This document shows positions 26,526 to 36,153 of a DNA stretch of 53,200 bases, in pieces. The notes under the pieces were generated by a model. It was not told where the DNA came from and made no database searches. It worked only from the letters and a program-made list of their open reading frames with translations. This DNA comes from Mariprofundus sp. (GTDB lineage: Bacteria > Pseudomonadota > Zetaproteobacteria > Mariprofundales > Mariprofundaceae), in contig JAJFLE010000066.1 of assembly GCA_021772835.1 (NCBI GenBank), positions 1-53,200 of the forward strand, in the 5' to 3' direction. A program made the translations under genes and the position numbers. The first letter of the stretch is position 1. Each line of letters starts with the position of its first letter.

Positions 26526-26755
26526 CAGCCCTGCTCCTGCTTAGAGGCCTCGACTTCTTCCTGTTTACTGGCTGTCGGATTGTCGCTCTGCAGCGCTTCA
26601 GCTTCTTGCCGGGCCAGCCGTTCGAGATTCCTGCGCGCCTGCTCTTCACGTTCCAGATTATTACCTACACGCATGCGAGCCGTTGCCACATAAGCAAGCC
26701 ACCAGAGAAATACACCAACAGCGGCGACAATCAGCCAGAAAGTCCATTCACTCAT
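26525..26755 (-). CDS. Small single-pass membrane protein coupled to rnfE
   Basis: This 76-residue protein has one N-terminal transmembrane helix (MSEWTFWLIVAAVGVFLWWL), then a charged, probably helical or coiled-coil tail (NLEREEQARRNLERLARQEA) and a Gln/Glu-rich end. ATG at 26755 overlaps the rnfE stop (ATGA), and its own stop overlaps the next start (TGATG). No named Rnf subunit matches; the usual extra, RnfH, is a soluble ubiquitin-like protein and is not this. It could be an accessory subunit of the Rnf complex, an inference from position. Confidence 0.7.
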   Translation of the reverse strand: MSEWTFWLIVAAVGVFLWWLAYVATARMRVGNNLEREEQARRNLERLARQEAEALQSDNPTASKQEEVEASKQEQG

Positions 26756-27417
26756 GATCCAACCTCCACGGCTTCAGCCTGCACTGCCTGCATCTGTAGC
26801 AGTTGCGCCTGCTGCTTTGCCCGCGCTTTCAATTTACGATTAATCAAATTAACACCGGCAAGGATAAAACCCAGCGCGATAAAAGCACCCGGTGGCAAGA
26901 TAAACATCAGCATATCAGGGTAGCTATCCCCGAACACGGACATGCCAAAAATCTCGCCCTGACCGAACAGTTCGCGCACGCCGCCAAGCAGCACCAATGC
27001 TAAAGTGAAACCCGCTCCAACCGCGATCGCATCAACCAGTGAATCAGATATGGAATTCTTGCTGGCAAAAGCTTCTGCACGGCCAAGAATGGCGCAGTTC
27101 ACCACAATCAGCGGAATAAACAGCCCCAGCACCAGATACATCTCATGCATCCAGGCATTCATGGCCATGCCAACAATCGTTACAAAGGCAGCAATGATGG
27201 TGATATAGGCCGGAATACGTACATTTTTTGGAATCACACCGCGCACCAGTGATACCACGAGATTGGAACCTAGCAATACAAGCACGGTAGCTGCACCCAT
27301 CCAGAAACCATTCTCGGCAGAAGTGGTTACTCCGAGAAGCGGACACATGCCAAGCAGTTGGGCAAAGATGGCATTATTATGCCAAAAACCATCAAAAAAT
27401 ACTTCAGACTTATTCAT
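26752..27417 (-). CDS. rnfE: Rnf complex membrane subunit RnfE
   Basis: This 221-residue integral membrane protein has six hydrophobic segments and belongs to the RnfE/NqrD family. Family marks are NNAIFAQLLGMCPLLGVT, the redox-cysteine stretch of Rnf/Nqr D/E subunits, and FIPLIVVNCAILGRAEAFAS. It forms with RnfA the membrane [2Fe-2S] electron path. It overlaps rnfG by four bases at its start and the small membrane gene by four bases at its end. Confidence 0.95.
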   Translation of the reverse strand: MNKSEVFFDGFWHNNAIFAQLLGMCPLLGVTTSAENGFWMGAATVLVLLGSNLVVSLVRGVIPKNVRIPAYITIIAAFVTIVGMAMNAWMHEMYLVLGLFIPLIVVNCAILGRAEAFASKNSISDSLVDAIAVGAGFTLALVLLGGVRELFGQGEIFGMSVFGDSYPDMLMFILPPGAFIALGFILAGVNLINRKLKARAKQQAQLLQMQAVQAEAVEVGS

Positions 27418-28043
27418 GGCTGACCCCCGACTTTATCTCCAATCTTATCTTCTGCTGCAGCGGCAAACATCAGCTCCCTGTTCGTGTTGAAAAAACCTAA
27501 TGCGCCCTTCACTGCTTTAACCACAGCACGCGGTGTAATCGTGGCTCCGGTAAACTGGTCGAAATCACCACCGTCCTTTTTCACGTTCCACTTGCGGCTC
27601 TCCAGATCCTGCTCCACAAAAGCAGCCAGCCAGCCAGTATCATTTACGATACCGTCACCAAGCCCGGGTGTTTCCTTGTGACTCGTTACACGAATAGCAT
27701 GAATATTACCGTCAGGGTCTACACCAACCAGTATACGTATAGTGCCGGCATAACCATCGGGTGCAGCCACTTCCCAGGCAAAACCGCTGATGTGTCCTGT
27801 CTTATCCATGCCGGGATAAACCCGGATAGCCTGTTTCTCTTCACCAACCTGAAACATATCGTTCTGTGCATCGTTGGCATGTGCAGGCAAAACTTGTGTA
27901 AGGGCTCTGTGCAGTGCTTCTTTCTCTGCCTGGGCAATCGGCCCGCGTGTAAATATATTGGTCAGCCCCAACAGCGTCGCAGCAATGACCGCCACGACAA
28001 ACAACGCAACCACCATCTGAATCTGCTCGCGATCGATTTTCAT
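27414..28043 (-). CDS. rnfG: Rnf complex flavoprotein subunit RnfG
   Basis: This 209-residue protein is anchored by an N-terminal helix (MVVALFVVAVIAATLLGL), with a periplasmic FMN-binding domain. The covalent FMN site is the Thr of FDQFTGATITPRAV (about residue 170), attached by ApbE in this family. KETPGLGDGI is another hallmark. Overlaps on both sides by ATGA. Confidence 0.95.
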   Translation of the reverse strand: MKIDREQIQMVVALFVVAVIAATLLGLTNIFTRGPIAQAEKEALHRALTQVLPAHANDAQNDMFQVGEEKQAIRVYPGMDKTGHISGFAWEVAAPDGYAGTIRILVGVDPDGNIHAIRVTSHKETPGLGDGIVNDTGWLAAFVEQDLESRKWNVKKDGGDFDQFTGATITPRAVVKAVKGALGFFNTNRELMFAAAAEDKIGDKVGGQP

Positions 28044-29122
28044 GATTCATTCCTGCGCTTGTGCCCGTAAACACGCGGCCTGAAATAGTGATCGATCAGT
28101 GGCACAGCACAGTTCATCAGCAGAACTGCAAACATCGCACCTTCCGGATAACCACCCCAGGTGCGAATCGACCAGGTGATAACACCACAACCCACACCGA
28201 ATACCACCTGCCCCAGCGGTGTGACCGGTGAGGAAACCGGATCGGTAGCCATAAAAAATGCGCACAGGATCAGACCACCGGCAAAGAGATGGAACATAGG
28301 CGTGGCAAACTGGTCCGGATTCAATGCATTAAACAGACCAGCCAGTAACAGTACCGTAACAATATATGAAAACGGGATATGCCATGTGATGGAATGACGA
28401 GCGAGCAGGAAGATGCCGCCTATCAGCAAGGCCAGCGCACTGGTTTCACCGGTACTGCCCGCCTCAAAACCGAGGAAAGCATCGAGGTAGCTGTAACCAT
28501 AAGCGTCCAGCGCCTCGGCCACCGGCACACCGAGTGTCGCTTCTGTTTTGATATACCCCAGTGGTGAGGCCATGGAAATAGCATCCAGGCCCAGCTGTAA
28601 AGCACCAGGGCCTGCAAAGAACAGCGTGGCACAGGTCGTAAAATCGTAGAGATTGATGACAGGTTCAATGGACCCCATGCTGGCTGACATCGGCATGATC
28701 CATGTGGTCATATTCAGTGGAAATGAGATCAGCAGAATCACGCGCGCCGAGAGTGCCGGATTAAAAATATTATAACCCAGCCCGCCGTACAGCTGTTTTC
28801 CGAGCACAATGGCAAATACGGAGCCCAACACGGCCATCCACCACGGTGTGGCTGCAGGCAGAGTCAGTGCCAGAAACAGACCGGTCAGCGCTGCCGAATT
28901 ATCCAATAGTGTGGAAACAGGACGTCCCATCCACTTCAGGCATATGGCTTCGGTCATCAGTGCTGTGAGCATACAGGTGACAATCAGCAGAACAGCCATC
29001 CAGCCGAACAGGTAAACACTCATGCCTGCTGCCGGCACCAGCGCCAGAATCACGGTCAGCATGATCATGCGTATCGAATCGCCACCATGTGCGTGCGGTG
29101 AACTCAACATAATCAATGACAT
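28040..29122 (-). CDS. rnfD: Rnf complex membrane flavoprotein subunit RnfD
   Basis: This 360-residue integral membrane protein of the NqrB/RnfD family has about ten hydrophobic segments. It opens SSPHAHGGDSIRMIMLTVIL and ends in the family hallmark RPRVYGHKRR. It carries covalent FMN on a Thr in other RnfD proteins; at the aligned place this protein has DAISMASPLGYIKT, with Ser where E. coli-type sequences have ATPL. It starts within the stop of rnfC (TGATG). Confidence 0.95.
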   Translation of the reverse strand: MSLIMLSSPHAHGGDSIRMIMLTVILALVPAAGMSVYLFGWMAVLLIVTCMLTALMTEAICLKWMGRPVSTLLDNSAALTGLFLALTLPAATPWWMAVLGSVFAIVLGKQLYGGLGYNIFNPALSARVILLISFPLNMTTWIMPMSASMGSIEPVINLYDFTTCATLFFAGPGALQLGLDAISMASPLGYIKTEATLGVPVAEALDAYGYSYLDAFLGFEAGSTGETSALALLIGGIFLLARHSITWHIPFSYIVTVLLLAGLFNALNPDQFATPMFHLFAGGLILCAFFMATDPVSSPVTPLGQVVFGVGCGVITWSIRTWGGYPEGAMFAVLLMNCAVPLIDHYFRPRVYGHKRRNES

Positions 29123-30705
29123 CAGTCTTTACTCTCCGTGGCTTTGCTGTCTGCAACGCCAGCTTCGCCACCTGTTTTGGTTTCGGCATCTGTTTCGGCC
29201 TTGGCCTCATCGGTTTTCGGCGCATGCGTTTTACGGACTTGAGATCGGCGTGCCGCTTTTTCCGCTTTTTCACGTTCAATACGAGCATCACGTGTTTCCG
29301 AACGTTTGCGCGAGGCTTCGGCAAACGAGTCCTCACGGCGTTGCAATGCCAGCTGCCCCTTGCCGTAACGGAAGTAATGTACCAGCGGAATATTGGACGG
29401 GCATACATAGGAACAGGCACCGCACTCTATGCAGTCGAACAGATCATACTGTGCAGCTTTTTCAAACTGATCGCTACGGCACTGGTCAGCCAGCAGGTTA
29501 GGTACCAGAGAAATAGGGCATGCCTCACTGCAATGACCGCAACGAATGCACGGCTGTTCAACCGTATGCGCGGCCTTCATGGCTTGCAAACTCATGGCCA
29601 ACAGCCCGGTTGAAGATTTAACCACAGGAAAGTCCGGATTTTTCAGGCGTTCACCCATCATCGGGCCGCCATGCACAATCTGAATGCCGGAAAAGTCATC
29701 GAGCCCTTGCCGGGCAAACAAGGAACGCACCGGCGTACCAAGTCGCACAAGCAAATTGCTTGGCTTGGCTAAGGCATCGCCACTGACTGTGACCGTGCGC
29801 TCAGTCAGCGGTTTGCCAAGCATCACCGCATCAAACAATGCTTTGGTGGTACCTATATTCTGACTTAAAACGCCGATATGCATGGGCAGCTTACCCGCTG
29901 GCACTTCGCGACCGGTGAGAGTATAAATCAGCTGTTTTTCGCTGCCTTGCGGGTAACGCGTCGGCAGCACATGAACCACAACACCGTCCATATCGCTGCG
30001 GGCATCCAAGGCCTGCTGCATGCTATCTGCTGCATTCTGCTTGTTGTCTTCAACAGCAATGATGCCGGAGTCAGCACCCACCATATGCATGATAATAGCC
30101 ATGCCTTCGAGAATTTCTTCAGCGTGCTCAAGCATCAAACGATGATCGTTGGTCAAATACGGTTCGCACTCAATCCCGTTGAGAATCACAGTTTCGATCG
30201 GAAAACGTTTATCCTGAACCAGTTTGATAAAGGTCGGGAATACAGCTCCACCTAGCCCTGCAAGCCCGCACTTACGGGCACGCTCACGCAACTGCGTAGG
30301 ATCTGTGTTGATCCAGTCACTGATCGGCGCAATGCTTTCATCACTTTTGTCATCACCATCGGATTCGATAAAGATACTTGGCAAACCCATGCCTGACGGA
30401 TGCGGAATGGTATGCTCTTCGATTTTGACCACACGGCCTGAGGTCGGCGCATGCACAGGCACAGAGAGATAGCCTTCTGACCTGGCGATCTTCTGTCCAC
30501 GCAATACCAGATCACCCACGGCCACCAAAGGTGAACATATTTCACCAATATGCTGTTTCATCGGCAGCACATGTACCGGCGCAATATCGCACTCTTCAAT
30601 CGCGACATCCGCCGTCAGCTTGTGCATATTCGGATGCACCCCGCCAACAAAACTGTGCTGCAGCATGCCCAGTCGCTGGGCGAGTTTTCTAACCATGGCC
30701 GGCAT
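29122..30705 (-). CDS. rnfC: Rnf complex NADH-binding subunit RnfC
   Basis: This 527-residue membrane-associated subunit binds NADH and FMN and carries two 4Fe-4S clusters. It has a biotin-lipoyl-like N-terminal hairpin, [13 protein letters not shown] in the NuoF-like domain, and [17 protein letters not shown] plus [17 protein letters not shown] near residues 370-430. The C-terminal tail is charged and Ala/Lys-rich. AAGGCGGG before ATG 30705 decides the start over a longer frame from 30774. The first 17 bases overlap the end of rnfB. Confidence 0.95.
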   Translation of the reverse strand: MPAMVRKLAQRLGMLQHSFVGGVHPNMHKLTADVAIEECDIAPVHVLPMKQHIGEICSPLVAVGDLVLRGQKIARSEGYLSVPVHAPTSGRVVKIEEHTIPHPSGMGLPSIFIESDGDDKSDESIAPISDWINTDPTQLRERARKCGLAGLGGAVFPTFIKLVQDKRFPIETVILNGIECEPYLTNDHRLMLEHAEEILEGMAIIMHMVGADSGIIAVEDNKQNAADSMQQALDARSDMDGVVVHVLPTRYPQGSEKQLIYTLTGREVPAGKLPMHIGVLSQNIGTTKALFDAVMLGKPLTERTVTVSGDALAKPSNLLVRLGTPVRSLFARQGLDDFSGIQIVHGGPMMGERLKNPDFPVVKSSTGLLAMSLQAMKAAHTVEQPCIRCGHCSEACPISLVPNLLADQCRSDQFEKAAQYDLFDCIECGACSYVCPSNIPLVHYFRYGKGQLALQRREDSFAEASRKRSETRDARIEREKAEKAARRSQVRKTHAPKTDEAKAETDAETKTGGEAGVADSKATESKD

Positions 30706-31273
30706 GTTGTTCCCGCCTTTCGTGACCGAGCTGAGCACGTTTGGTATCAGGCAACGGCCATGACCAGTGTTCAATCAGCTCTGGTTTCATCAACATATCA
30801 ATACAATCCACCGGACATGGTTCTACGCACAGGTTGCAGCCAGTGCAGTGATCAGCAATGACTGTATGGTACTGTTTCGGTGCTCCGACAATGGCATCCA
30901 CAGGACAGGCCTTGATGCACAGTGTGCAGCCGATGCACTCATCCTCGCGCACAAATGCCAGCATGGGGGCAGCCGGTTCTGCCTCCAGATCTTTTGGCTC
31001 TACGCCCATCAGGTCGGCAATCTGCAACATGGTGCGTTCACCACCGGGCACACAATGATTCACATCAGCCTCTCCGCTCGCCACGGCAGTCGCATAAGGT
31101 TTACAGCCGGGATAACCGCACTGACCGCACTGGGTCTGCGGCAGCAATGCATCGAGTTTTTCCACCATCGGGTCGCCCTCGATATGGAATAGCTTCTGAG
31201 CAATGGCCAGCACAATACCTGCAACAAGTGCAAATACACCCAGGCTTGCCAATGCATACAACAGAGAAATCAT
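30689..31273 (-). CDS. rnfB: Rnf complex ferredoxin-type subunit RnfB
   Basis: This 194-residue subunit takes electrons between RnfC and soluble ferredoxin. It has an N-terminal membrane helix (about 5-27), a 4Fe-4S domain ([16 protein letters not shown]) and two further 4Fe-4S motifs ([16 protein letters not shown] and [16 protein letters not shown]). The gene starts four bases after rnfA and its 3' end overlaps rnfC by 17 bases. The C-terminal tail is short and basic. Confidence 0.95.
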   Translation of the reverse strand: MISLLYALASLGVFALVAGIVLAIAQKLFHIEGDPMVEKLDALLPQTQCGQCGYPGCKPYATAVASGEADVNHCVPGGERTMLQIADLMGVEPKDLEAEPAAPMLAFVREDECIGCTLCIKACPVDAIVGAPKQYHTVIADHCTGCNLCVEPCPVDCIDMLMKPELIEHWSWPLPDTKRAQLGHERREQHAGHG

Positions 31274-31277
31274 GGAA

Positions 31278-31859
31278 TTAAAACTTTACCAGGCCGGAAA
31301 AGCCCATAAAAGCCAGACTCATCATGCCAGCAGTAATCAGCGCCAATGGTGAACCCTTGAACAGTTCAGGCACTGGAGATACTTCAATGCGCTCGCGCAG
31401 ACCCGCAAACAAAATCAGTACCAGGGCAAAACCAACTGCTGCGCCAAAACCATACAGAGCCGATGTCAGGAAAGTCTGCTCCTGTTGCACATTGAGAAGA
31501 GCCACACCAAGCACCGCACAGTTGGTGGTAATCAGCGGCAGAAAAATACCGAGCCCCTGATACAGAACAGGACTGGTCTTGTGGATCATCATTTCAATCA
31601 ACTGCACAAGGGCTGCGATAATCAGGATAAAGAAAATAGTCTGCAGATATTCAAGCTCAAGCGGAATCAGCACATACTGCTGCACCAGCCAGGAAACCGT
31701 TGATGCCACAGTCATGACAAACATCACTGCAAATGACATGCCCACAGCCGTTTCCACCTTGCTGGAGGTGCCAAGAAACGGACAAATGCCAAGAAACTTC
31801 GTCAATACGAAGTTGTTCACCAGCACAGAGGAGAGTAAAATAAGCGCGATTTCGGTCAT
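31278..31859 (-). CDS. rnfA: Rnf complex membrane subunit RnfA
   Basis: This 193-residue membrane protein is identical in length to typical Rsx[21 protein letters not shown] and the cysteine stretch [12 protein letters not shown] are diagnostic. It is the first gene of the rnf run. The ATG at 31859 has no Shine-Dalgarno sequence; instead TATACT lies eight bases before it on the minus strand, so the transcript may begin at or near the start codon. A longer frame from 31976 exists but adds no family sequence. Confidence 0.95.
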   Translation of the reverse strand: MTEIALILLSSVLVNNFVLTKFLGICPFLGTSSKVETAVGMSFAVMFVMTVASTVSWLVQQYVLIPLELEYLQTIFFILIIAALVQLIEMMIHKTSPVLYQGLGIFLPLITTNCAVLGVALLNVQQEQTFLTSALYGFGAAVGFALVLILFAGLRERIEVSPVPELFKGSPLALITAGMMSLAFMGFSGLVKF

Positions 31860-32055
31860 GGGGCGGGAGTATAGGGCGACGCGCCAGTCACGTACACCGC
31901 AGAAAACCCTTACTTTTTCATGTTTGAAGCCGTATCCGCAACACCATAAGGGCAATGCCGCGCAAACAGCATGCACAGATGCCGGTTGACTGCTGCAGCA
32001 ATCCTTTCACACTGTCACTGTCGGCTTCGACCATCTGTTCAAATATGGAGTTACC

Positions 32056-32322
32056 ATGAAACGCTTTCTGTTATCGTTATTTACAATCGCGCTACTCTCT
32101 TTTTCAGCGACTGCCATGGCATGCCCTGCTGGCAAATGTAAGGCTGGCACTGGAGATTGCCCGATGGCTTCCGATGCCAAGGACGCCGCCGTAAAAGATC
32201 ATACCGGCACCTATTTTGACCATGCTGACACCAATAAAGACGGTAGCCTGAGCCGTGACGAGGTCGCGACAGCCAAAGGCTGGCACAACACCAAAGATTG
32301 CCCACTGAGCAAGCCACAGTAA
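32056..32322 (+). CDS. Secreted small EF-hand protein
   Basis: This 88-residue protein has a signal peptide (MKRFLLSLFTIALLSFSATA, cleavage near AMA). The mature part has a Cys-rich start (CPAGKCKAGTGDCPM) and an EF-hand-like loop (DTNKDGSLSRDE, about 60-71) that should bind Ca2+ or another metal. GGAG lies before the ATG. It is divergent from rnfA and possibly co-transcribed with the DUF3616 gene after it. Function unknown. Confidence 0.75.
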   Translation: MKRFLLSLFTIALLSFSATAMACPAGKCKAGTGDCPMASDAKDAAVKDHTGTYFDHADTNKDGSLSRDEVATAKGWHNTKDCPLSKPQ

Positions 32323-32373
32323 GTTCTTCGCATGAGCTCCTGCCTCACGAACTGGCTGGTTTATGTTCGCACG

Positions 32374-33414
32374 ATGAAATGTAATATCATGCTTTCAACA
32401 GCACTTGCCGCCGCGGCACAGCTGCCTCTTTCAAGCGTTGCAACCGGTGCAGAGACGGCAACTGGCAGATCGCTGGCATTTCACGGTGAAATTCTGGCTG
32501 ACAACGACATCAGTGCAGCCATTTTGTTTCGGGATATGCTGATCATCGGCGCGGATGAGGCTGTCGGTACCAAAACCAATGAAAATTATATCCAGCTGCT
32601 GCGGCGAGAGGCTTCCGGGGACTATCGCACGGTGAGCAATATTCTGGTCTATCGCGGCGATAAACATGCGGGCAAGGAACTGGATATTGAAGGTTTTGCC
32701 GTAGAAGGTGAGCATCTTTATGTCATCGGTTCCCACTCACTGACCAGAAAACGGCTCAAGGAGAGCCACAGTTATGAGGAAAATCTCAAACGGCTGACTC
32801 AGATCAAACAGGAGAACAGCCGCTACCAGCTCTTTCGCCTGACGCTGGATGCAACGCATCAGGTCAGCCACCGCGACCAGATCAGCCTTGCGGCTATCTT
32901 CAACAATGACCCGCTGCTATCCCGCTTCACCACCATTCCGAGCAAGGAAAACGGCATCGATATCGAAGGCATAGCCGCCAAAGATGGATTGCTCTATCTG
33001 GGCTTCAGAGGCCCCGTGCTGCGCGACGGCTATGTGCCGGTGATGCAACTGGCATTTAATAAACCGGCCGAAAGCTACAAACTGCTGTTTGTAAATCTCG
33101 CAGGTCGCGGCATCCGGGATCTGGCCGCGGTATCCGATGGTTTCCTGATCCTGGCTGGTCCCGTCGGCGATGAGCAGGTCTCTTATCAACTGCTACACTG
33201 GAACGGCAAAGACTGCCTGACTGGCAGCGGACGAAAAGAGTCTGGCAAACTGCAACTGCTGACTGAAATCACTCCACCGGAGGGCGGTAAGGCCGAAGGT
33301 CTGGCCCTGCTCAGTGAAACGGCACAGGCTTATGAAGTGCTGATTGTGTTTGACGGCGCCAGAAACGGCGCACCTGTACGCCATACGATTCATCGTCCCG
33401 GACCTAAACAATGA
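32374..33414 (+). CDS. Exported DUF3616-domain protein
   Basis: From ATG 32374 this protein of about 346 residues has a weak signal peptide (MKCNIMLSTALAAAAQLPLS) and a beta-propeller-like body. The pattern of a lone repeated blade, DIEGFAVEGEHLYVIGSHSL and GIDIEGIAAKDGLLYLGFRG, is typical of DUF3616 proteins. ATG at 32332 gives 14 extra residues but no signal peptide. The role is unknown; a periplasmic hydrolase or binding propeller is likely. Its stop overlaps the next start (ATGA). Confidence 0.7.
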   Translation: MKCNIMLSTALAAAAQLPLSSVATGAETATGRSLAFHGEILADNDISAAILFRDMLIIGADEAVGTKTNENYIQLLRREASGDYRTVSNILVYRGDKHAGKELDIEGFAVEGEHLYVIGSHSLTRKRLKESHSYEENLKRLTQIKQENSRYQLFRLTLDATHQVSHRDQISLAAIFNNDPLLSRFTTIPSKENGIDIEGIAAKDGLLYLGFRGPVLRDGYVPVMQLAFNKPAESYKLLFVNLAGRGIRDLAAVSDGFLILAGPVGDEQVSYQLLHWNGKDCLTGSGRKESGKLQLLTEITPPEGGKAEGLALLSETAQAYEVLIVFDGARNGAPVRHTIHRPGPKQ

Positions 33415-33674
33415 GCGAAGAAACCCTGCTGACATTCCCCTGCCAGTTCCCGATCAAGGTAATGGGCACCAACAGTGTAGATTTTGAAAATGAGATTGTG
33501 GTGATAACCCGCCGGCATGTGCCGGATCTCGGCGAAGCCTCGGTAAAATCCAGACCCAGCAGCACAGGCAAATACCTGTCAGTGACCGTCACCTTCACTG
33601 CCACCAGCAAAGCCCAGATCGATGATCTCTATCGCGCCATCAATGCCCACCCCGCTGTGAAGATGGTGTTATAG
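33411..33674 (+). CDS. ybeD: YbeD-family (DUF493) protein
   Basis: This 87-residue ferredoxin-like alpha/beta protein of the YbeD/DUF493 family contains FPCQFPIKVMG and the C-terminal IDDLYRAINAHPAVKMVL pattern. In many proteobacteria ybeD lies before lipB; here it follows the DUF3616 gene by an ATGA overlap and no lipoate gene is near. It is thought to be a small regulatory or allosteric protein, with no clear role. Confidence 0.85.
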   Translation: MSEETLLTFPCQFPIKVMGTNSVDFENEIVVITRRHVPDLGEASVKSRPSSTGKYLSVTVTFTATSKAQIDDLYRAINAHPAVKMVL

Positions 33675-33733
33675 CCCGTTCTCCACCGGTAATTTTCACT
33701 TTTATAAGTCAGGCTGGGCTATCCCGTACAATT

Positions 33734-33762
33734 TTGACCAATACTGAGTCTCCGACTATGCT
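33734..33762 (+). promoter_or_regulatory. Probable sigma-70 promoter of the interrupted DUF4238-like gene
   Basis: TTGACC (33734-33739) and TATGCT (33757-33762) are separated by 17 bases. It lies about 100 bases before the TTG start at 33860 in an otherwise empty gap (33675-33859). Confidence 0.4.
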
Positions 33763-33956
33763 CAAACTATGAATTTCAGTATCCCTTTGCTCGAAACCGC
33801 AAAAAGATACTTATACTCATTAATAAGTTAAGCAGATAAAAACATTACGGAGTTAACTTTTGGCCAAGCCACCTTTATCTCATTTCTCTCCAAAATTTAC
33901 GAACAAGGCTTGGGCAGATGATGGTGGCTATACGTCATATTTTTACTGTCCCTATA

Positions 33957-33965
33957 GTGATGAGA
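33957..33965. repeat. Target-site duplication, left copy (GTGATGAGA)
   Basis: Nine bases identical to 35244-35252, directly abutting the IS4-family element. Confidence 0.85.
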
Positions 33966-35243
33966 CACTACTGTCCGGTTAAGCATTGATCAGGCTCAGT
34001 TGGTTTAAGTTTTCAGTTCGTCGTCGTTTAGGCATGGGTGAAAGCTTCATCACTAATTCGAGGATGTTTCTACGTTGCATGAGGTTCACCGCGACCAACC
34101 TTGCGAGCTGTTGAAGGGTTAAGCTTGAGTCGACTGCCTTGTTCGTCAGGTGCAATAACAGGTATGCAATCATGGCGACAATGATCTGAATTTTGACTGC
34201 ATTTTCAGATGTCCCGATGAAGCGTTTGATTTTTAGATTCTGTTTTATCCACTTGAAGAATAACTCAATTTGCCAACGCTGCTTGTAAAGCGCTGCAATC
34301 TCTCCGGCACTGCGCTTAAGGTCGTTGGTGATAAAAGTCAGCATCTTATTGTCTGCCTCTCGCACAAAGCGAATACGCCGCAACGTGGTTGGACATGTCT
34401 CCCTGCCTTTGACTGAAGATAGTCGAATCCACTGGTCTTCGAGCACACCGGCATCGGACACAGGAAAGGACTCCGTCACCTCAAACCCTGCATTGGATTT
34501 CATGCGACTGACGAAGGTTATGCCGTCCTGTGATAAATCATGGAACCATGCATAATCGTTGTAGGCTCTATCAAAAACATAGGTGGCGCCCTTGAGCAGC
34601 GGCATCTTTTCGGCTTCCTTTTTGTCATGCTTTTTCGCAGGTGTAATAGAAAATAATGTCGGCGTCTGGGCATCAGGGTCATACACAGTATGAATCTTTA
34701 CGCCTGATTTTCCGCTACGGAATGAAGCCCACTCAAACTGCTGTTTACATAAATCAATGGTGGTTGAGTCAATCAGGCGAACTGCATCTTTGCACCCAAT
34801 ACCCGTGCCTCTCGCCTGACCAAGCAGCCAGTAGAACACTTCCATATACATCGCTGACGGACGTTTTGCGTTCGCATCTGCCAGGGTGGAACGCTTAACC
34901 TTCCGGGCTCCAACATGGTAGTGCGCACTGGCATGACTATCCCATGCTGAGATGACATCACGAAGAGACTGACGGGAGCAGAGCTGGCCATAAACCATGA
35001 CACAAAACTGCGTCCAACAGGACAGGCTACGCACGCGATGATCTCCCTTGTAACGCTCTGCGACATGGTCGAAAAGATGACGAGGAATAGCTCTGATTAC
35101 TTGGTGAAAAATCGTGTTAGTGTGCTGCATGGCCTGAGTTCTCCGTTCGGTAAATTTGCTGTCTAGATAACTACAAATGTACCATAAACGTTGGGGATTC
35201 AGGCCTACTTTATTGCTGCAATATCCTTAACCGGACAGCAATG
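33966..35243. mobile_element. IS4-family insertion sequence, 1278 bp, complete
   Basis: Imperfect 18-base terminal inverted repeats: CACTACTGTCCGGTTAAG at the left and, reversed, CATTGCTGTCCGGTTAAG at the right (16 of 18 matching). A 9-base duplication GTGATGAGA flanks it. One transposase gene fills the interior on the minus strand. The intact ends and open transposase indicate a recent, perhaps active insertion. Confidence 0.9.
33979..35130 (-). CDS. IS4-family DDE transposase
   Basis: This 383-residue transposase has an N-terminal DNA-binding region, the first Asp in RLIDSTTIDL, the second in YVFDRAYNDYAWF, and the IS4 signature Y-(2)-R-(3)-E-(6)-K as YKQRWQIELFFKWIK (about 283-297). The frame is complete, so it should be functional. 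It lies opposite in direction to the gene it interrupts. Confidence 0.92.
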   Translation of the reverse strand: MQHTNTIFHQVIRAIPRHLFDHVAERYKGDHRVRSLSCWTQFCVMVYGQLCSRQSLRDVISAWDSHASAHYHVGARKVKRSTLADANAKRPSAMYMEVFYWLLGQARGTGIGCKDAVRLIDSTTIDLCKQQFEWASFRSGKSGVKIHTVYDPDAQTPTLFSITPAKKHDKKEAEKMPLLKGATYVFDRAYNDYAWFHDLSQDGITFVSRMKSNAGFEVTESFPVSDAGVLEDQWIRLSSVKGRETCPTTLRRIRFVREADNKMLTFITNDLKRSAGEIAALYKQRWQIELFFKWIKQNLKIKRFIGTSENAVKIQIIVAMIAYLLLHLTNKAVDSSLTLQQLARLVAVNLMQRRNILELVMKLSPMPKRRRTENLNQLSLINA

Positions 35244-35252
35244 GTGATGAGA
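35244..35252. repeat. Target-site duplication, right copy (GTGATGAGA)
   Basis: Nine bases identical to 33957-33965. Removing the element and one copy restores the frame of the split gene. Confidence 0.85.
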
Positions 35253-36153
35253 TTAAGAAATCTCCTAAAGGTTGGAAGCAGTGGGGTAGAAAGAGAGGGT
35301 TATACTCTTTGCCAGTTGAGAACTCATTGGATAAAGACTTGGAAACTTCCGTAGCCCCGATTTATGAGAAAATCTGTAGCTACAATGAGTTAACCGATGA
35401 TGAGCGCATTATCTGGTCTCAGTTCTTACTGTCTCAATTGGTTCGCACACCAACCTATATGAGATATGAAAATATAGCTCGAGAGCTATTTGGTATAACT
35501 GAAAAACCAAAACATGACCGTGTGGGCTGTAGAGAATGTGGAGATCTTAATTTCGTTGCTAATAGAGATTGGTGTCTACTACTGGCTCACGAAGATGATT
35601 TTTTTGTAAGAAGTGACAATCCAGTCTTTCAGACAGGTTTTATTGAGTTGCCAGATACATGCTTATTTTATCCGTTAACCCCTAAGCTGTGCTTTGTTGC
35701 GTGCTCGATGCCAAATGATTGGGATGCATTTACAAACAAACCTAATGAAACCTGCGGCTATCAACTAGCTAAAGGTGGCGCTCATTTTTACAACTTTCAT
35801 TTAGCAAAAGCGGCTGGTGAGTCTTTAATTCTATCTCCAAAGCACGATGGGATTGTGGCTGAACGAATGTATAACGATATTCTTGGTGTTTATCCTCAAC
35901 CACCTTTCTCACTTCACGTTTTGGATAGTAACAACGCAGAAAGTGCATTTGAAAGCATTCGGAAAATAATGAGCATAGCCGATGGTACTGAGCATCCTTG
36001 TTGGCAACCTATGGAATTGGAGCCTTTTTATCAAACTAACCATGGTGCAGGCACTACTTAACAAGTTGCTGCGATTTCCGGATTTTTAGGGAGACAGTTA
36101 CCTATTTACCCGCACCCTGCAGAGCTCCCAAATGTCATGCCTGCCGGACATAA

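Larger units (their letters stand above)
33860..36061 (+). pseudogene. DUF4238-like gene split by an IS4-family element
   Basis: The frame begins at TTG 33860 (ACGGAGT upstream), encoding LAKPPLSHFSPKFTNKAW and continuing to CPYSDE at 33965, where the IS enters. After the element and one copy of the 9-base target repeat, the same frame resumes as IKKSPKGWKQWGRKRGLY and runs to 36061. Joining the parts gives about 308 residues. Features include FFVRSDNPVFQTG, similar to the 'SDNPV' motif of DUF4238 proteins. A downstream TTG at 35309 could start a shortened 250-residue product. Function is unknown; DUF4238 is a frequent accessory-region gene. Confidence 0.75.
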
